Below the pieces are notes generated by a model. That model made no database searches. It saw only the letters and a list, made by a program, of their open reading frames with translations, and had not been told where the DNA came from. A stretch of DNA of 64,000 nucleotides, taken from Variovorax sp. N23 (GTDB lineage Bacteria; Pseudomonadota; Gammaproteobacteria; Burkholderiales; Burkholderiaceae_C). Made by a program: the position numbers and the translations under genes. The stretch is taken from positions 299,501 through 363,500 of the forward strand of contig NZ_JAOOPY010000002.1 of NCBI RefSeq assembly GCF_025486315.1, written 5' to 3'. Below are positions 1 to 8,631 of the stretch, piece after piece (within the stretch, counting starts at the first letter, position 1; each line of letters starts with the position of its first letter).

Positions 1-121
1 GCAGGTCGCGCCGCACGGTTTCGCGCGAGACTTCCAGGTCCTGCACGATGCGCTCGACGCTCACCCGCGAGAAGGTCGCCAGCAAGCTGCGGATGCGGAG
101 GAATCGTTCTTCTTGGAGCAT
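1..121 (-). CDS. DeoR-family transcriptional regulator, N-terminal part only (cut by window edge)
   Basis: The first 40 codons are present, starting at the ATG complementary to 119-121. They begin MLQEERFLRI and continue with SRETVRRDL, the N-terminal winged-helix signature of DeoR/GlpR repressors (LxxEER…, then the recognition helix VSxETVRRDL). The sensor domain lies outside the window. The gene follows the ABC permease on the same strand with a 21-bp gap, so it is probably the last gene seen of the phospholipase/ABC operon and may feed back on it. Family members usually sense phosphorylated sugars or polyols, which fits an operon that releases and imports phosphate esters. The family call is firm; the ligand is unknown. 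Confidence 0.8.
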   Translation of the reverse strand, partial: MLQEERFLRIRSLLATFSRVSVERIVQDLEVSRETVRRDL

Positions 122-142
122 GTGAAAAGAGGGGTTGCGGTG

Positions 143-1801
143 TCAGTGCGCCGACGGAACGGGCTTGCGGGTGATCAGATGCAATAGCAATGCCATCGCA
201 CCGACCACCGCCATGATGCAGGTGGAGAACGCGGCGGCCTGCGAGGTGAATCCGGCTTCGTCCAGGCGCATGACCGTGACGGCCCCCATCGACAGCGAAG
301 GGGTGATGAGGAAGATGACGGCCGACAGCGTGACCATCGAGCGCATGAACAGGAACACGGCGATCGCCAGCAGCGTGGTGCGCAGCGCCGGCCAGTAGAC
401 GTCGCCCAGCACCCGCGCCACGCCGCCGCCCAGCACGGTGGTGGCGTCGTCCAGGGCGGTGGGCACGGTGCGCATGGCCGTCATCATGCTCACGAAACCC
501 TGCGTGTGGTAGTGGTAGTAGTTGCACAGCGCCAGCAGGAGGGCGCTGCCGTAGAGCAGGCCCCAGGGCATGTCGGCCGTGTTGAAGGTGAAGACGTAGG
601 CCAGGCCGAGCACCAGCCCCGGCACCGCCACCGGTAGCGCGCTCAGCAGTCGCGCCGCGCTGGCGGCCCGGCCGGGCAGGCGCTGCACGCCGAAGGCCAG
701 CAGGAACAGCAGCAGCGTGCCCATCGCCGCGGCGACGAGCGACACGCCGATCGACGTCCACAGCGGCGCATAGCCGCCGGCGATGTCGATGTCGTAGTGC
801 TTGAGCGTGAGGTCGAGCCGGTAGGGCCACAGCCGGATGAAGCTGGCGACGATCACCGTGATCACCACCGCGTAGATCGTGCCCACGATGACGAGCGACG
901 CGGCGAAGAACGTGCCGTCGCGGCCCGCGTGGGGTTGGGGTACCGGCGGCACGGCCGACTCCGCGCCCAGCCCGGCCTGGCGCTGCGCGGCCAGGTGTTC
1001 GATGAAGACCGACAGCGCAGCCGGCACCAGCAGCACGATGCCGATGACCGCGCCCATGCCGAACTTCATCTGCCCGCTGACCTGGTTGTAGATCTCCGTG
1101 GCCAGCACCTGGAAGTTGCCGCCGATGACCACCGCGTTGCCGAAGTCGGTGATGGTCACGGTGAAGACGACGAAGCCCGCGCTCAGCAGGCCGTAGCGTA
1201 CGCCCGGCAGCGTGATGTCGACGAACTGCCGCCACGGCGTCGCGCCCAGCACCTCGGCCGCGTCGTACTGGCGCGCGTCGCCGTGGCGCAGCGCGGTGCG
1301 CAGGATGAGCACCGCCTGCGGCAGGGCGTAGAGCACGTCGGCGACGAGCAGGCCCCAGAAGCCGTAGATCTCGGGGCGAATGCCCAGTGCCTTGCCGACC
1401 ACGCCGTTGCGCCCCAGCAGGAAGATCAGCCCCAGACCGAGCACCAGCGAGGGCGCCAGCACCGGCAGCGTCATGCCGATGGCGGTGAAGCTGCGGCCGG
1501 GCATGCGGGTGCGCTCGATGCCGTAGGCGACGACGAAGGCCAGCAGCAGCGTGACGAGCGTGGTCGACCCGCCCAGCAGCAGGCTGTTGAAGAGCGCGCG
1601 CCACACGCCCGGCGTGTCGAGCAGCGCGGCGTAGTTGCCCAGCCCGATGCCGCCGGTGCCGTCCTGCACCAGGCTGCGCCAGGCGATGCCGAGCATCGGC
1701 ACGCCGAAGAACATCACGAGCGCGGCCAGCGGCAGCCACAGGCAGGCGCGCAGCAGCCAGCGGTCGGCGGCCTGCATCGGCAGCGGTGCGGTCTTCGTCA
1801 T
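143..1801 (-). CDS. ABC transporter permease, two fused permease domains (PhnU2/AfuB type)
   Basis: A 552-residue inner-membrane protein with two consecutive binding-protein-dependent permease domains of about 270 residues each. An EAA-like loop is visible in each half ([11 protein letters not shown]…LPG near residue 182 and [10 protein letters not shown]…WPAL near 455). The two-domain layout is typical of ferric-ion and putative 2-aminoethylphosphonate (PhnU2) permeases. The start is MTKTAPLPM, whose ATG overlaps the TGA of the upstream ATPase gene (ATGA at 1798-1801), implying translational coupling. The open frame runs upstream to about 2011 but that part is the reverse reading of the ATPase gene. 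With the ATPase and the binding protein at 7429 it forms a complete importer. Confidence 0.88.
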   Translation of the reverse strand: MTKTAPLPMQAADRWLLRACLWLPLAALVMFFGVPMLGIAWRSLVQDGTGGIGLGNYAALLDTPGVWRALFNSLLLGGSTTLVTLLLAFVVAYGIERTRMPGRSFTAIGMTLPVLAPSLVLGLGLIFLLGRNGVVGKALGIRPEIYGFWGLLVADVLYALPQAVLILRTALRHGDARQYDAAEVLGATPWRQFVDITLPGVRYGLLSAGFVVFTVTITDFGNAVVIGGNFQVLATEIYNQVSGQMKFGMGAVIGIVLLVPAALSVFIEHLAAQRQAGLGAESAVPPVPQPHAGRDGTFFAASLVIVGTIYAVVITVIVASFIRLWPYRLDLTLKHYDIDIAGGYAPLWTSIGVSLVAAAMGTLLLFLLAFGVQRLPGRAASAARLLSALPVAVPGLVLGLAYVFTFNTADMPWGLLYGSALLLALCNYYHYHTQGFVSMMTAMRTVPTALDDATTVLGGGVARVLGDVYWPALRTTLLAIAVFLFMRSMVTLSAVIFLITPSLSMGAVTVMRLDEAGFTSQAAAFSTCIMAVVGAMALLLHLITRKPVPSAH

Positions 1802-2805
1802 GCGTGCACCCAGCTGCAATCGGCCGCGCCGATGGCGAGCGACACGCGCTGGCCGACGGACAGCGGCATCGCGCTGCTGGTTTCGGCCAGCAGCACCTGG
1901 TCGTCCCAGCGCACCCGCACGCGCTGGATGCTGCCGAGAAAGCCGATGTCGGTCACCTCGCCGCGCGCACCGGCGGCGGGCTCGAGGCGAATGCGCTCGG
2001 GCCGAATGCACAGCAGCGCACCGGCCGCATCGATGTCGGCGGGCAGCGGCGGCAGCACGGGCACCAGCGCGCTGGCGAGCGCGGCCGGCAGCAGGTTGCT
2101 GTGGCCCATGAAGTCGGCCACGAAGCGGGTGCGCGGGCGCAGGTAGAGGTCCTGCGGCGAACCCTGCTGTTCGATGCGCCCCTGGTTCATGCAGACGATG
2201 GTGTCGGCCATCGACATGGCCTCTTCCTGGTCGTGCGTGACCATCAGCGTCGGAATGCCCAGGCTGCGCTGCACCTCGCGCAGCTCGCGCCGCAGGTCGG
2301 CGCGCACCCGTGCATCGAGCGCCGACAACGGCTCGTCGAGCAGCAGCAGCGAGGGGTTGACGGCCAGCGCCCGCGCGATGGCCACGCGCTGCTGCTGCCC
2401 GCCCGAGAGCTGGCCGGGGAAGCGCGCGCCGAAGCTCGGCAGCTTGACCATGTCGAGCAGCTCGGCCACGCGCCTGTCGACGGTCGCGGCCGCCTCGCCG
2501 CGGATGCGCAGGCCGTAGCCGACGTTCTGCGCCACCGTCATGTGCGGGAACAGCGAGTAGGACTGGAACACGATGCCGAAGCCGCGCTCGCGCGCCGGCA
2601 TCTGCGCCAGGTCGCGGCCGTGGAGCGACACACTGCCGCCGTCCGCCGCCATCAGCCCCGCGATGATGCGCAGCAGCGTGGTCTTGCCGCAGCCGCTGGG
2701 GCCCAGCAGGCAGACGAATTCCGCGCCCCCCACGTCGAGTTCGATGCGCTCGAGCGCGGACTGGCCACCGAAGCGCTTGTGAAGGTTCCTGATCTGCAAG
2801 GCCAT
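1798..2805 (-). CDS. ABC transporter ATP-binding protein (PhnT2/PotA-like)
   Basis: About 335 residues. It has Walker [13 protein letters not shown], signature [15 protein letters not shown], Walker [13 protein letters not shown] and the switch histidine in VTHDQEEA, followed by a C-terminal TOBE-type extension ([10 protein letters not shown]…). This is the layout of importers of the Fe3+/spermidine/2-aminoethylphosphonate class. I chose the start [12 protein letters not shown] at 2805 because family homology begins there. An in-frame ATG at 2859, 5 bp beyond the phospholipase stop, is an alternative that would add 18 residues. It sits between the phospholipase and the permease, overlapping the latter by 4 bp. 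It energises uptake of the operon's substrate, inferred to be a phosphate ester or phosphonate. Confidence 0.88.
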   Translation of the reverse strand: MALQIRNLHKRFGGQSALERIELDVGGAEFVCLLGPSGCGKTTLLRIIAGLMAADGGSVSLHGRDLAQMPARERGFGIVFQSYSLFPHMTVAQNVGYGLRIRGEAAATVDRRVAELLDMVKLPSFGARFPGQLSGGQQQRVAIARALAVNPSLLLLDEPLSALDARVRADLRRELREVQRSLGIPTLMVTHDQEEAMSMADTIVCMNQGRIEQQGSPQDLYLRPRTRFVADFMGHSNLLPAALASALVPVLPPLPADIDAAGALLCIRPERIRLEPAAGARGEVTDIGFLGSIQRVRVRWDDQVLLAETSSAMPLSVGQRVSLAIGAADCSWVHA

Positions 2806-2863
2806 GCTGTCTGTACCGGTCTCTGTCGTCTGTCGTTGAATCGCTGGGGGCCGTGCCATGGCC

Positions 2864-4978
2864 TCAGGTGAGGAGCCCCATCTCGGGGTCGCTGATGCCG
2901 TCGGCGCCGGTTTCCACGCGGCCGGCGAAGCGGCGCAGGAAGCTGCCGCCGGCGTCGACGTTCGCGCTCACGCTGAAGTCGTACCAGTGCTTGCTGTAGC
3001 TCAGGTCCCATTGCTGCACCAGCAGCTGGCCGGGCGCCAGCGCGAAGCTCCACGGGCCGTCGGTGCGGTAGGCGCTGGGCGTGACGGTGACGGTGCAGCT
3101 GATGTTGCCTAGGTTCTGCATCTCCAGGTGCACGTCGCCATTGGCCGTGTCGTAGCAGACGCGGATCTCGGGCAGTCCGGCCCCGCCCGCGAGCGAGGCC
3201 GGCAGCTTGCCGCGAAAGCGCCGGAAGTAGCCGTTCGGCCCGAACACCGACAGGTCGTAGCCGCCGTCCGCGGCGGGCGCCCAGCTGTCGTTGAGCAGCT
3301 TGCCGGGCTCGACCGTGTAGCGGCGCGGCACCTTGTCGAGCGCGAGGTGGTTGTAGACGTGGTACACGGCGCCGACCCGGCCGGTGTTGCCGAACACCAG
3401 CCAGAACTTCTGGCGCTCGACGTCGGGCCGGCCGCTGGTGTGCAGCTCATAGGGCAGTGCGCGCGAGTAGCGAACGCCGGTCGCCTGCACCGGCATCGTG
3501 CCGGTGCCCGCCGCCGGCGCCGCCGGCGTCGGATAGAGCAGCTGCTGCGCGATCGCGGCGTCGGCCGCGGCGCTGTCGATCGTCGGCAACGCCGGCAACG
3601 CGGCGTTGGGCGTCGCGAAGTTGAAGCAGGTCGTCAGGTCGCTGCTGACCGAACGGCGCCAGGCGCTGATGTTGGGCTCCACGACGCCGAAGCGCGCTTC
3701 CAGGAAGCGGATCACCGAGGTGTGGTCGGACACCTGGGAGTTGACCCAGCCACCGCGGCTCCACGGCGACACCACGTACATCGGCACGCGCCAGCCCATG
3801 CCGTAGGGCGAGCCGAGGTAGGGGGCCTTCAGGTCGTTGCGCTCGCCCAGCGTCGACACCGTGCTCATGCCGGCGTCGGTGCCGTCGGTGTTGCGCGACG
3901 GAATGGCGGGTGGCGGCATGTGGTCGAAGTAGCCGTCGTTCTCGTCGAACATCAGGAAGAGCACGGTCTTGCTCCACACGGCGGGGTCGGACGTCAGCGC
4001 ATCCAGCACGCGTTCGGTGTACTCGGCGCCCCACAGCGGCGAGGACGGCCCGGGGTGCTCCGAGTACTTGGCCGGTGCGACGATCCAGCTCACCTGCGGC
4101 AGGCGGTTGTTCTTCACGTCGTCGGCCAGGTCGTCCAGGGTGCGCGTCGACAGCGCGCGCGTCTTGAGTGCGGCCTGCGCGGCGGTCGGTGCGGCCGCGT
4201 AGTAGGCCTCGCGGTAATTGGTGAAGCCCTCGAGCGGGTTGTCGGTGAAGTTGTCGGCCATGTCCTGGTAGATCTGCCAGCTCACGCCGGCCGCCTCCAG
4301 GCGCTCGGGGTAGGTCGTCCAGCTGTAGCCGGGCGCGTTCGCGAGGTCGTCGTTCGTGTTGTCGATGGCCGGGCCGCCGCCCTGGCCCAGCGGGTCGTTG
4401 CTGCCGGTCCAGAGGAACAGCCGGTTCGAGTTGGTGCCGGTGAGCTCGCTGCAGTGGTAGGCGTCGCACACCGTGAAGGCATCGGCCAGCGCGAACTGGA
4501 AAGGCATGTCGCTTTCCTGGTAGTAGCCCAGCGCGCGCGCGGTCTTGGCCGCGACCCACTGGTTCATCTGGCCGCCGTTCCAGGCCTGCTGGCCGTCGGG
4601 CCAGCTGTGCGCCATCGCGGTGGTGCGCTGTGCGCTGGTGCTGGTCGTGTCGTAGTGGAAGGGCAGGTGCGTGCCGGTGCCCGAGGTCGCGGGCTGGTGC
4701 CAGACCGGCTGGCCGTTGGCGAGCGGCACGGGGAAACGGTCGCCGAAGCCGCGCACGCCACGCAGCGTGCCGAAGTAGTGATCGAACGCGCGGTTCTCCT
4801 GCATGAAGATCACGACGTGCTTGACGTCGCTGATCGTGCCGGTGTCCTGCGCGGCAGGGATGGCGAGTGCGCGCCGGATGCTGGGCGGCAGCAGGCCGAG
4901 GGCCGCCGTGGCGCCCGCGGCGGTGGCTGCGCCGCGCAGGAAGCCGCGGCGGCTGCTGGATACGGAGTCTTGGCTCAT
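2864..4978 (-). CDS. Tat-exported phosphocholine-type phospholipase C (copy 1)
   Basis: 704 residues. The N-terminus has a twin-arginine signal (SRRGFLRG followed by a hydrophobic Ala/Gly/Leu stretch), so the enzyme should be exported folded. The catalytic phosphoesterase domain (about residues 45-450) shows MQENRAFDHYFGTLRGVRGF, YSEHPGPSSP and DENDGYFDHMPPP, the metal/phosphate motifs of the PLC/acid phosphatase (PF04185) family. Two C-terminal repeats of the DUF756 type follow (about 505-600 and 605-704), as in phosphocholine-specific phospholipases C such as PlcN/PlcH. It cleaves phospholipid headgroups outside the cytoplasm to give phosphoryl alcohol plus diacylglycerol. The start is 8 bp from the stop of the small lipoprotein gene and is followed by the ABC ATPase. 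A paralogue is at 9478-11673. Confidence 0.93.
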   Translation of the reverse strand: MSQDSVSSSRRGFLRGAATAAGATAALGLLPPSIRRALAIPAAQDTGTISDVKHVVIFMQENRAFDHYFGTLRGVRGFGDRFPVPLANGQPVWHQPATSGTGTHLPFHYDTTSTSAQRTTAMAHSWPDGQQAWNGGQMNQWVAAKTARALGYYQESDMPFQFALADAFTVCDAYHCSELTGTNSNRLFLWTGSNDPLGQGGGPAIDNTNDDLANAPGYSWTTYPERLEAAGVSWQIYQDMADNFTDNPLEGFTNYREAYYAAAPTAAQAALKTRALSTRTLDDLADDVKNNRLPQVSWIVAPAKYSEHPGPSSPLWGAEYTERVLDALTSDPAVWSKTVLFLMFDENDGYFDHMPPPAIPSRNTDGTDAGMSTVSTLGERNDLKAPYLGSPYGMGWRVPMYVVSPWSRGGWVNSQVSDHTSVIRFLEARFGVVEPNISAWRRSVSSDLTTCFNFATPNAALPALPTIDSAAADAAIAQQLLYPTPAAPAAGTGTMPVQATGVRYSRALPYELHTSGRPDVERQKFWLVFGNTGRVGAVYHVYNHLALDKVPRRYTVEPGKLLNDSWAPAADGGYDLSVFGPNGYFRRFRGKLPASLAGGAGLPEIRVCYDTANGDVHLEMQNLGNISCTVTVTPSAYRTDGPWSFALAPGQLLVQQWDLSYSKHWYDFSVSANVDAGGSFLRRFAGRVETGADGISDPEMGLLT

Positions 4979-4986
4979 GGCGTGTC

Positions 4987-5259
4987 TCAGGGAGCGCAGC
5001 GCACCGTCTCGGGACGGCGCGCGGGGGTGGGGGACGAGGCGTCGCCGCCGGGCGGCGTGAGCGCCGAGGCGGGCGGCCCGGCGGTCGCCGGGTCGTTGGG
5101 CGTGACCACGACGGCGGAAGAGCCGCTGCCGCCGCTGCTATCGCTGCTGCTGCTGCCGCCGCCGCAGGCGCTCAGCACCGCGGCAAGGGCCAGTGCGACG
5201 GCAAGCCGCAGGGGCCTGCCCGCCGGGCGGGCGGTCGTCTCGAAAGATGAGATGTGCAT
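4987..5259 (-). CDS. Small lipoprotein preceding phospholipase C (copy 1), function unknown
   Basis: 90 residues. A signal peptide ends in the lipobox LSAC, with the lipidated Cys followed by GGGSSSSDSSGGSGSS, a flexible linker. The mature part is short and Pro/Ala/Thr rich and ends ETVRCAP. The start at 5259 has a good ribosome site (GGAGAC, 5264-5269), placed between it and the stop of the phosphodiesterase gene 11 bp upstream. Its stop is 8 bp from the phospholipase start. The equivalent gene before phospholipase copy 2 (11694-11885) has the same design and ends EMRCAP, so the pair is not accidental. I recognise no known family. It may anchor or assist the enzyme at the membrane (inference). 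Confidence 0.72.
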   Translation of the reverse strand: MHISSFETTARPAGRPLRLAVALALAAVLSACGGGSSSSDSSGGSGSSAVVVTPNDPATAGPPASALTPPGGDASSPTPARRPETVRCAP

Positions 5260-5270
5260 GGTCGTCTCCG

Positions 5271-7325
5271 TCAGGGAACCAGCGTCGTGAGCGAGGTGCC
5301 GGAGCGGCCGATCGACTCGACTTCCGCGCTCGTCAGTGCCCGGTTCCAGGTGCTGAACTCGCCGAAATCGAAGCGCCCGCCGATGGTGTTGCTGGCGTCG
5401 CCGTTGCGGTAGTTCGGGCCGTAACCACCGTCGCCGTCCTCGTTCAGCGAGAAGCCGCTGCCCAGGCCGTCGAGCGCCGCGACGAAGGCGCTCGTCAGCA
5501 CCGCGGAACTGCTCTGCATGCCGTACACCGGGTCGTAGGCGTGGTAGGTGACCTTCAGGGCCGGCACGTCCACCGCCATCGCCACGTAGACCCAGGTGTT
5601 CGCGCTGAAGCTCAGGTCCTTGTCGCCGAGCCGTGCGCCGCCGCGGCCGATGTTGAAGCGGATCGCGCTGCCGTACTGGCCCACGGCGATGCCGGCGTTG
5701 TTGCCGCTGCCCCAGTCCTTGTTCGACACGATGGGCATGCCCGAGCGCGTCGCGTCGGAACGGAACCAGAAGCCGAAGGTGAAAGGCGCGCTGGTGCTGG
5801 TGACCTGGCTGGTCGGAATGCGGTAGCCGCCGTCGCAGGCACTGCACACGGTCGGGCCGGCATAGCTGGTCGAGGCCAGCGCGGTGTCGGTGCCGGCGAA
5901 CGGGCCGTCACCCGCGGCGGTGTAGGCCGGCGCCGCGCCGCTGACCCAGGGCGTGAAGGCCTGCGTGCCGCCGATGCGGTCGACCAGCGTCGTCTTCAGC
6001 GTGAACAGGTGCGTGATGCCGTTCGCCACGCTCGCCAGCAGCGAGACGGGCTTGACGTAGTTCAGCGTGGCGCGCAGCGACACCGGCACCTGGTCGGCCA
6101 GCACCGTGTAGTCGTAGGTGAAGTAGCCGCTGGCGGCGGGGGCCATGGTCGTGTCCTCAAACGCCAGGGCATTGCCCGGCAGCGTGGCCACCGCGACGCC
6201 GTCGCGCAGCACCGTGATGGCGGCGGGCGTGGCGGGCACGGTCCAGCTCAACTGGATGCCGCTCTGCTTGGCGTTGGTCGTCGCGGTGAGCTGGCGCACT
6301 GCCGCGGCACCGATCAGCGGGCTGCCGTCCATCGCGTACGACGTGGCCGCAGGGCGGGCCGACAGGTGCGCGAGCACCGTCGGCGTGACGTCGGTGGCCG
6401 CCGCATAGGCATACCAGGGTGCGATGTCGGTCGGCAGATCGGCCGGCAACGCCGGTGACAGGTTGGCCGGCCTGTCGAGCGCGATGACCGTCGCGAGGTT
6501 GGACGGCACCGGAATGCCGTCGGCCACGCCGGTGGCGCCCAGGCCGTGCGTGGTGGTGACGATCACCAGCCAGTCCTCGTTCGGGTGTGCGGCGCGGCGC
6601 TTGGCCAGCGACGCCTTCAGCAGCGCGACCTGGCGATCGACCTCGGCCAGTGCGTTCTGGTAGTCGGTGCCGTAGCCCGCCACGTCGGCGACCTGGGCCG
6701 GGCCCTGGTAGTCCGCCACGATCAGGTCATAGCTTCCGCCCTCGATGGCGGCTCCGGCTTCGGACGACACGCAGCTGTCGCTGCCATCGCAGTCCTTGGC
6801 GAGGTCGAGGTAGCCCGCGGCCTTGTCGGCGCGCAGCAGCAGCGGCAGCCCGCGCCAGCTGGCGATGGCCGCAGTGCCCGCACCGGCGTTGCGCTGCTTG
6901 AGCAGCTTGAAGACGGTGTCGGCCTGGAAGGCCTGGCCTTCGTAGTTCGAGCGGATCTCGTGGCGGTCGGCCCAGGCACCGGTCAGCAGCGTGGCCCACG
7001 ACGGACCATCGGTCGCCTGCTGTTGCGTGGGCTTGCCCATGATGCCGCCGGTATAGGCGGGCAGCACCGTGCCGAGCCCTTGCAGGCTGGGCATGCGTGC
7101 CGCGGCCATCGCCTGCTGCAGCGCGGCGTACTGCACGCCGTCGATACCGATCACCAGTGCCTTGCTTTGCGTCGCAGGCGTTGCCGGGATCGAGGTGGCC
7201 GGCGAGGTCGGCGAGGGCGTCGCGGCGGGCGCGGGGTCGCTGCCTCCGCCGCCGCAGGCGGTCAGCAGGAGCAGCAGGCTCGTGTGCAGCGCGGCGCGCG
7301 CGATGCGGGATCTTGGTGTTTTCAT
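5271..7325 (-). CDS. Lipoprotein type I phosphodiesterase/alkaline-phosphatase-like with C-terminal LamG-like domain
   Basis: 684 residues from MKTPRSRIARAALHTSL, with a lipobox (LLLTAC) followed by GGGGSDPAP. The catalytic domain (about 55-380) has the metal motif VIGIDGVQYA, the nucleophile region TDGPSWATLLTG with the likely catalytic Thr/Ser, and VIVTTTHGLG, as in nucleotide pyrophosphatase/phosphodiesterases (PF01663). A fibronectin-like stretch (IQLSWTVPATPAAITVLRDG) and a C-terminal concanavalin/LamG-type sandwich (FTFGFWFRSD…NTWVYVAMAV…FGEFSTWNRAL) follow. It probably acts at the cell surface or periplasm, hydrolysing phosphodiesters released by the phospholipases. It lies between the binding protein (102-bp gap) and the small lipoprotein in the operon. 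The 5'-most ATG gives 80 extra residues without a signal and was rejected. Confidence 0.85.
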   Translation of the reverse strand: MKTPRSRIARAALHTSLLLLLTACGGGGSDPAPAATPSPTSPATSIPATPATQSKALVIGIDGVQYAALQQAMAAARMPSLQGLGTVLPAYTGGIMGKPTQQQATDGPSWATLLTGAWADRHEIRSNYEGQAFQADTVFKLLKQRNAGAGTAAIASWRGLPLLLRADKAAGYLDLAKDCDGSDSCVSSEAGAAIEGGSYDLIVADYQGPAQVADVAGYGTDYQNALAEVDRQVALLKASLAKRRAAHPNEDWLVIVTTTHGLGATGVADGIPVPSNLATVIALDRPANLSPALPADLPTDIAPWYAYAAATDVTPTVLAHLSARPAATSYAMDGSPLIGAAAVRQLTATTNAKQSGIQLSWTVPATPAAITVLRDGVAVATLPGNALAFEDTTMAPAASGYFTYDYTVLADQVPVSLRATLNYVKPVSLLASVANGITHLFTLKTTLVDRIGGTQAFTPWVSGAAPAYTAAGDGPFAGTDTALASTSYAGPTVCSACDGGYRIPTSQVTSTSAPFTFGFWFRSDATRSGMPIVSNKDWGSGNNAGIAVGQYGSAIRFNIGRGGARLGDKDLSFSANTWVYVAMAVDVPALKVTYHAYDPVYGMQSSSAVLTSAFVAALDGLGSGFSLNEDGDGGYGPNYRNGDASNTIGGRFDFGEFSTWNRALTSAEVESIGRSGTSLTTLVP

Positions 7326-7428
7326 CGGTGGAGCTCGAGCAACGGAAGGGCGCGCGGGCACGTTGTCGCGACGTGTCCGGCTTCGAATCGGCGGACGGGC
7401 GGGTGGCCGGCCGTCCGCAGGGTGGGGA

Positions 7429-8436
7429 TCAGCGGCCGATGTTCCTGGTCCAGGCGCCGAGGATCGCGTCGCGGTCCTTGGCGGACTGGGCGAAGTCCAT
7501 CTTGTAGAGAACGGTGCCGAGGTCGGCTGGCAGGCCGGCGGCCTTGGCCGCCTTCGACTGCGGCGCACCGGGCAGGGTCACCATTTCCTTGTACTTGGTG
7601 TAGAGCGCCGACGCGCCGGGCGACAGCGTCCAGTCGAGGAAGCGCTGCGCGTCGGCCTTGTTCTTCGCCTTGGCCATCAGGCCCGAGGCTTCGAGTTCGT
7701 AGCCGGCGCCATCGCTCGGGATCACCATCTTGACGGGGTAGCCTTCCTCGATGGACTGCATGGCGGCGAAGGCCAGCGAGGTGCCGATGGCGAATTCACC
7801 CGCGCGCGCCGCCTTGCACGGGCGCGAGCCCGACTTGATGTACTGCGCGACATTGCCGTCGAGCGTCTTGAGGAACTTCCAGCCTTCGTCTGTGCCCTTG
7901 GACTGCAGCAGTGCCGCGATCTGCAGGTAGCCGGTGCCCGAGGACACCGGGTTGGGCATCACGATCTCGCCCTTGTAGACCGGGTTGGTCAGGTCCTTCC
8001 AGCTGGTGGGCATCGGCAGCTTCTTGGCCTTGAGCACCTCGGTGTTGACGCAGAAGGCGCCTACGTAGCCGGTGGTGGTGAACCACTTGCCGTCGGCGGC
8101 CTTGTTGGCGGCGGCCAGCTTCTCGCTGCCCTTGGGCGCATAGGGCTCGAGCAGTGCGGTGATGCGCGGGTCGAGCATGTTGGTCAGGGCCCAGCCCCAG
8201 ATCACGTCGTGCTGCGGGTTGGCCGATTCGGCCAGGATGCGTGCGCCGAGGTCGCCGGTCGACAGGCGCAGCACCTTCACGTCGATGTCGGGCATGTCCT
8301 TCTTGGCGGCGGCGACGTAGTCCTTGATCTCGTCCTCTTCCAGCGCGGAATAGACGGTGATGGTGCCGGCGTGGACAGCGCCTGCGAGCAAGGCGGCGAC
8401 GAGGATGGCGGGGCGGAAACGAGCGGTGGCGGACAT
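7429..8436 (-). CDS. Periplasmic ABC solute-binding protein, 2-aminoethylphosphonate/Fe3+ class (PhnS2-like)
   Basis: 335 residues. A Sec signal peptide (RFRPAILVAALLAGAVHAG) precedes TITVYSALEEDEIKDYV, the start of the mature fold in class-II binding proteins. The body reads like the putative 2-aminoethylphosphonate receptors (WGWALTNMLDPR, NPVSSGTGYLQIA, GTSLAFAAMQSIEEGYPVKMVIPSDG). The start at 8436 has a strong ribosome site (GGAGGT, 8442-8447). It is first in the leftward operon, directly behind a PHO-box promoter, and is separated by the phosphodiesterase, lipoprotein and phospholipase genes from its ATPase and permease. No phnW/phnX-type degradation gene is in the window, so phosphocholine, phosphoethanolamine or glycerophosphodiesters are credible ligands instead (inference). 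Iron is the main alternative. Confidence 0.85.
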   Translation of the reverse strand: MSATARFRPAILVAALLAGAVHAGTITVYSALEEDEIKDYVAAAKKDMPDIDVKVLRLSTGDLGARILAESANPQHDVIWGWALTNMLDPRITALLEPYAPKGSEKLAAANKAADGKWFTTTGYVGAFCVNTEVLKAKKLPMPTSWKDLTNPVYKGEIVMPNPVSSGTGYLQIAALLQSKGTDEGWKFLKTLDGNVAQYIKSGSRPCKAARAGEFAIGTSLAFAAMQSIEEGYPVKMVIPSDGAGYELEASGLMAKAKNKADAQRFLDWTLSPGASALYTKYKEMVTLPGAPQSKAAKAAGLPADLGTVLYKMDFAQSAKDRDAILGAWTRNIGR

Positions 8437-8499
8437 GGGAACCTCCAGGGTGCGGTGATCGGAAATGGGGCGGAACGGATCGGGGTGCTTCACCAATAC

Positions 8500-8545
8500 T
8501 GTGCAAATAATTGCGTTTGTGCGAATACTGGTAATTTGCAACAAT
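8500..8545 (-). promoter_or_regulatory. AT-rich repeat cluster in the operon leader, candidate repressor operator
   Basis: Two direct copies of TGTGC(A/G)AATA lie 18 bp apart (8500-8509 and 8518-8527). A related inverted copy, AATTTGCAACAAT, follows at 8533-8545. The stretch is much more AT-rich than its surroundings and falls in the transcribed leader between the predicted transcription start (about 8564) and the binding-protein gene. Repeats of this kind are typical operators; the DeoR-type protein encoded at the end of the operon is the obvious candidate (inference). Confidence 0.4.
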
Positions 8546-8570
8546 ATCCACAAGCACCATCCATGCCACG

Positions 8571-8604
8571 ATCCTGACCGGCATGCATGACAACTCTTTG
8601 ACAA
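8571..8604 (-). promoter_or_regulatory. PHO box and -10 element of the phospholipase/ABC operon
   Basis: On the minus strand, 8604-8587 reads TTGTCAAAGAGTTGTCAT, two TTGTCA repeats exactly 11 bp apart. This matches the layout of the PHO box (consensus CTGTCAT-A/T-rich-CTGTCAT) that replaces the -35 element at PhoB-activated promoters. A CAGGAT hexamer at 8576-8571 lies 10 bp beyond it, the standard distance to the -10. Transcription would start near 8564 and run left. A near copy of the whole arrangement is at 11982-12015. Confidence 0.75.
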
Positions 8605-8631
8605 CCTGCGCTGCCTGCGGCCGACTTCCCA

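Noticed and set aside
797..2146. 449-codon plus-strand frame opposite the ABC transporter genes
   Set aside because: Gln/Arg/His-rich reverse reading of the permease and ATPase genes, no recognisable family.
4987..5847. Longer 286-codon version of the small lipoprotein
   Set aside because: Residues before MHISSFETTA are the reverse-frame reading of the phosphodiesterase gene and would remove the signal peptide from the N-terminus.
7391..7418. Inverted repeat GCGGACGG / CCGTCCGC between binding protein and phosphodiesterase
   Set aside because: An 8-bp stem with no T run. It could lower read-through, but GC-rich chance stems are frequent here, so it is not listed as a terminator.
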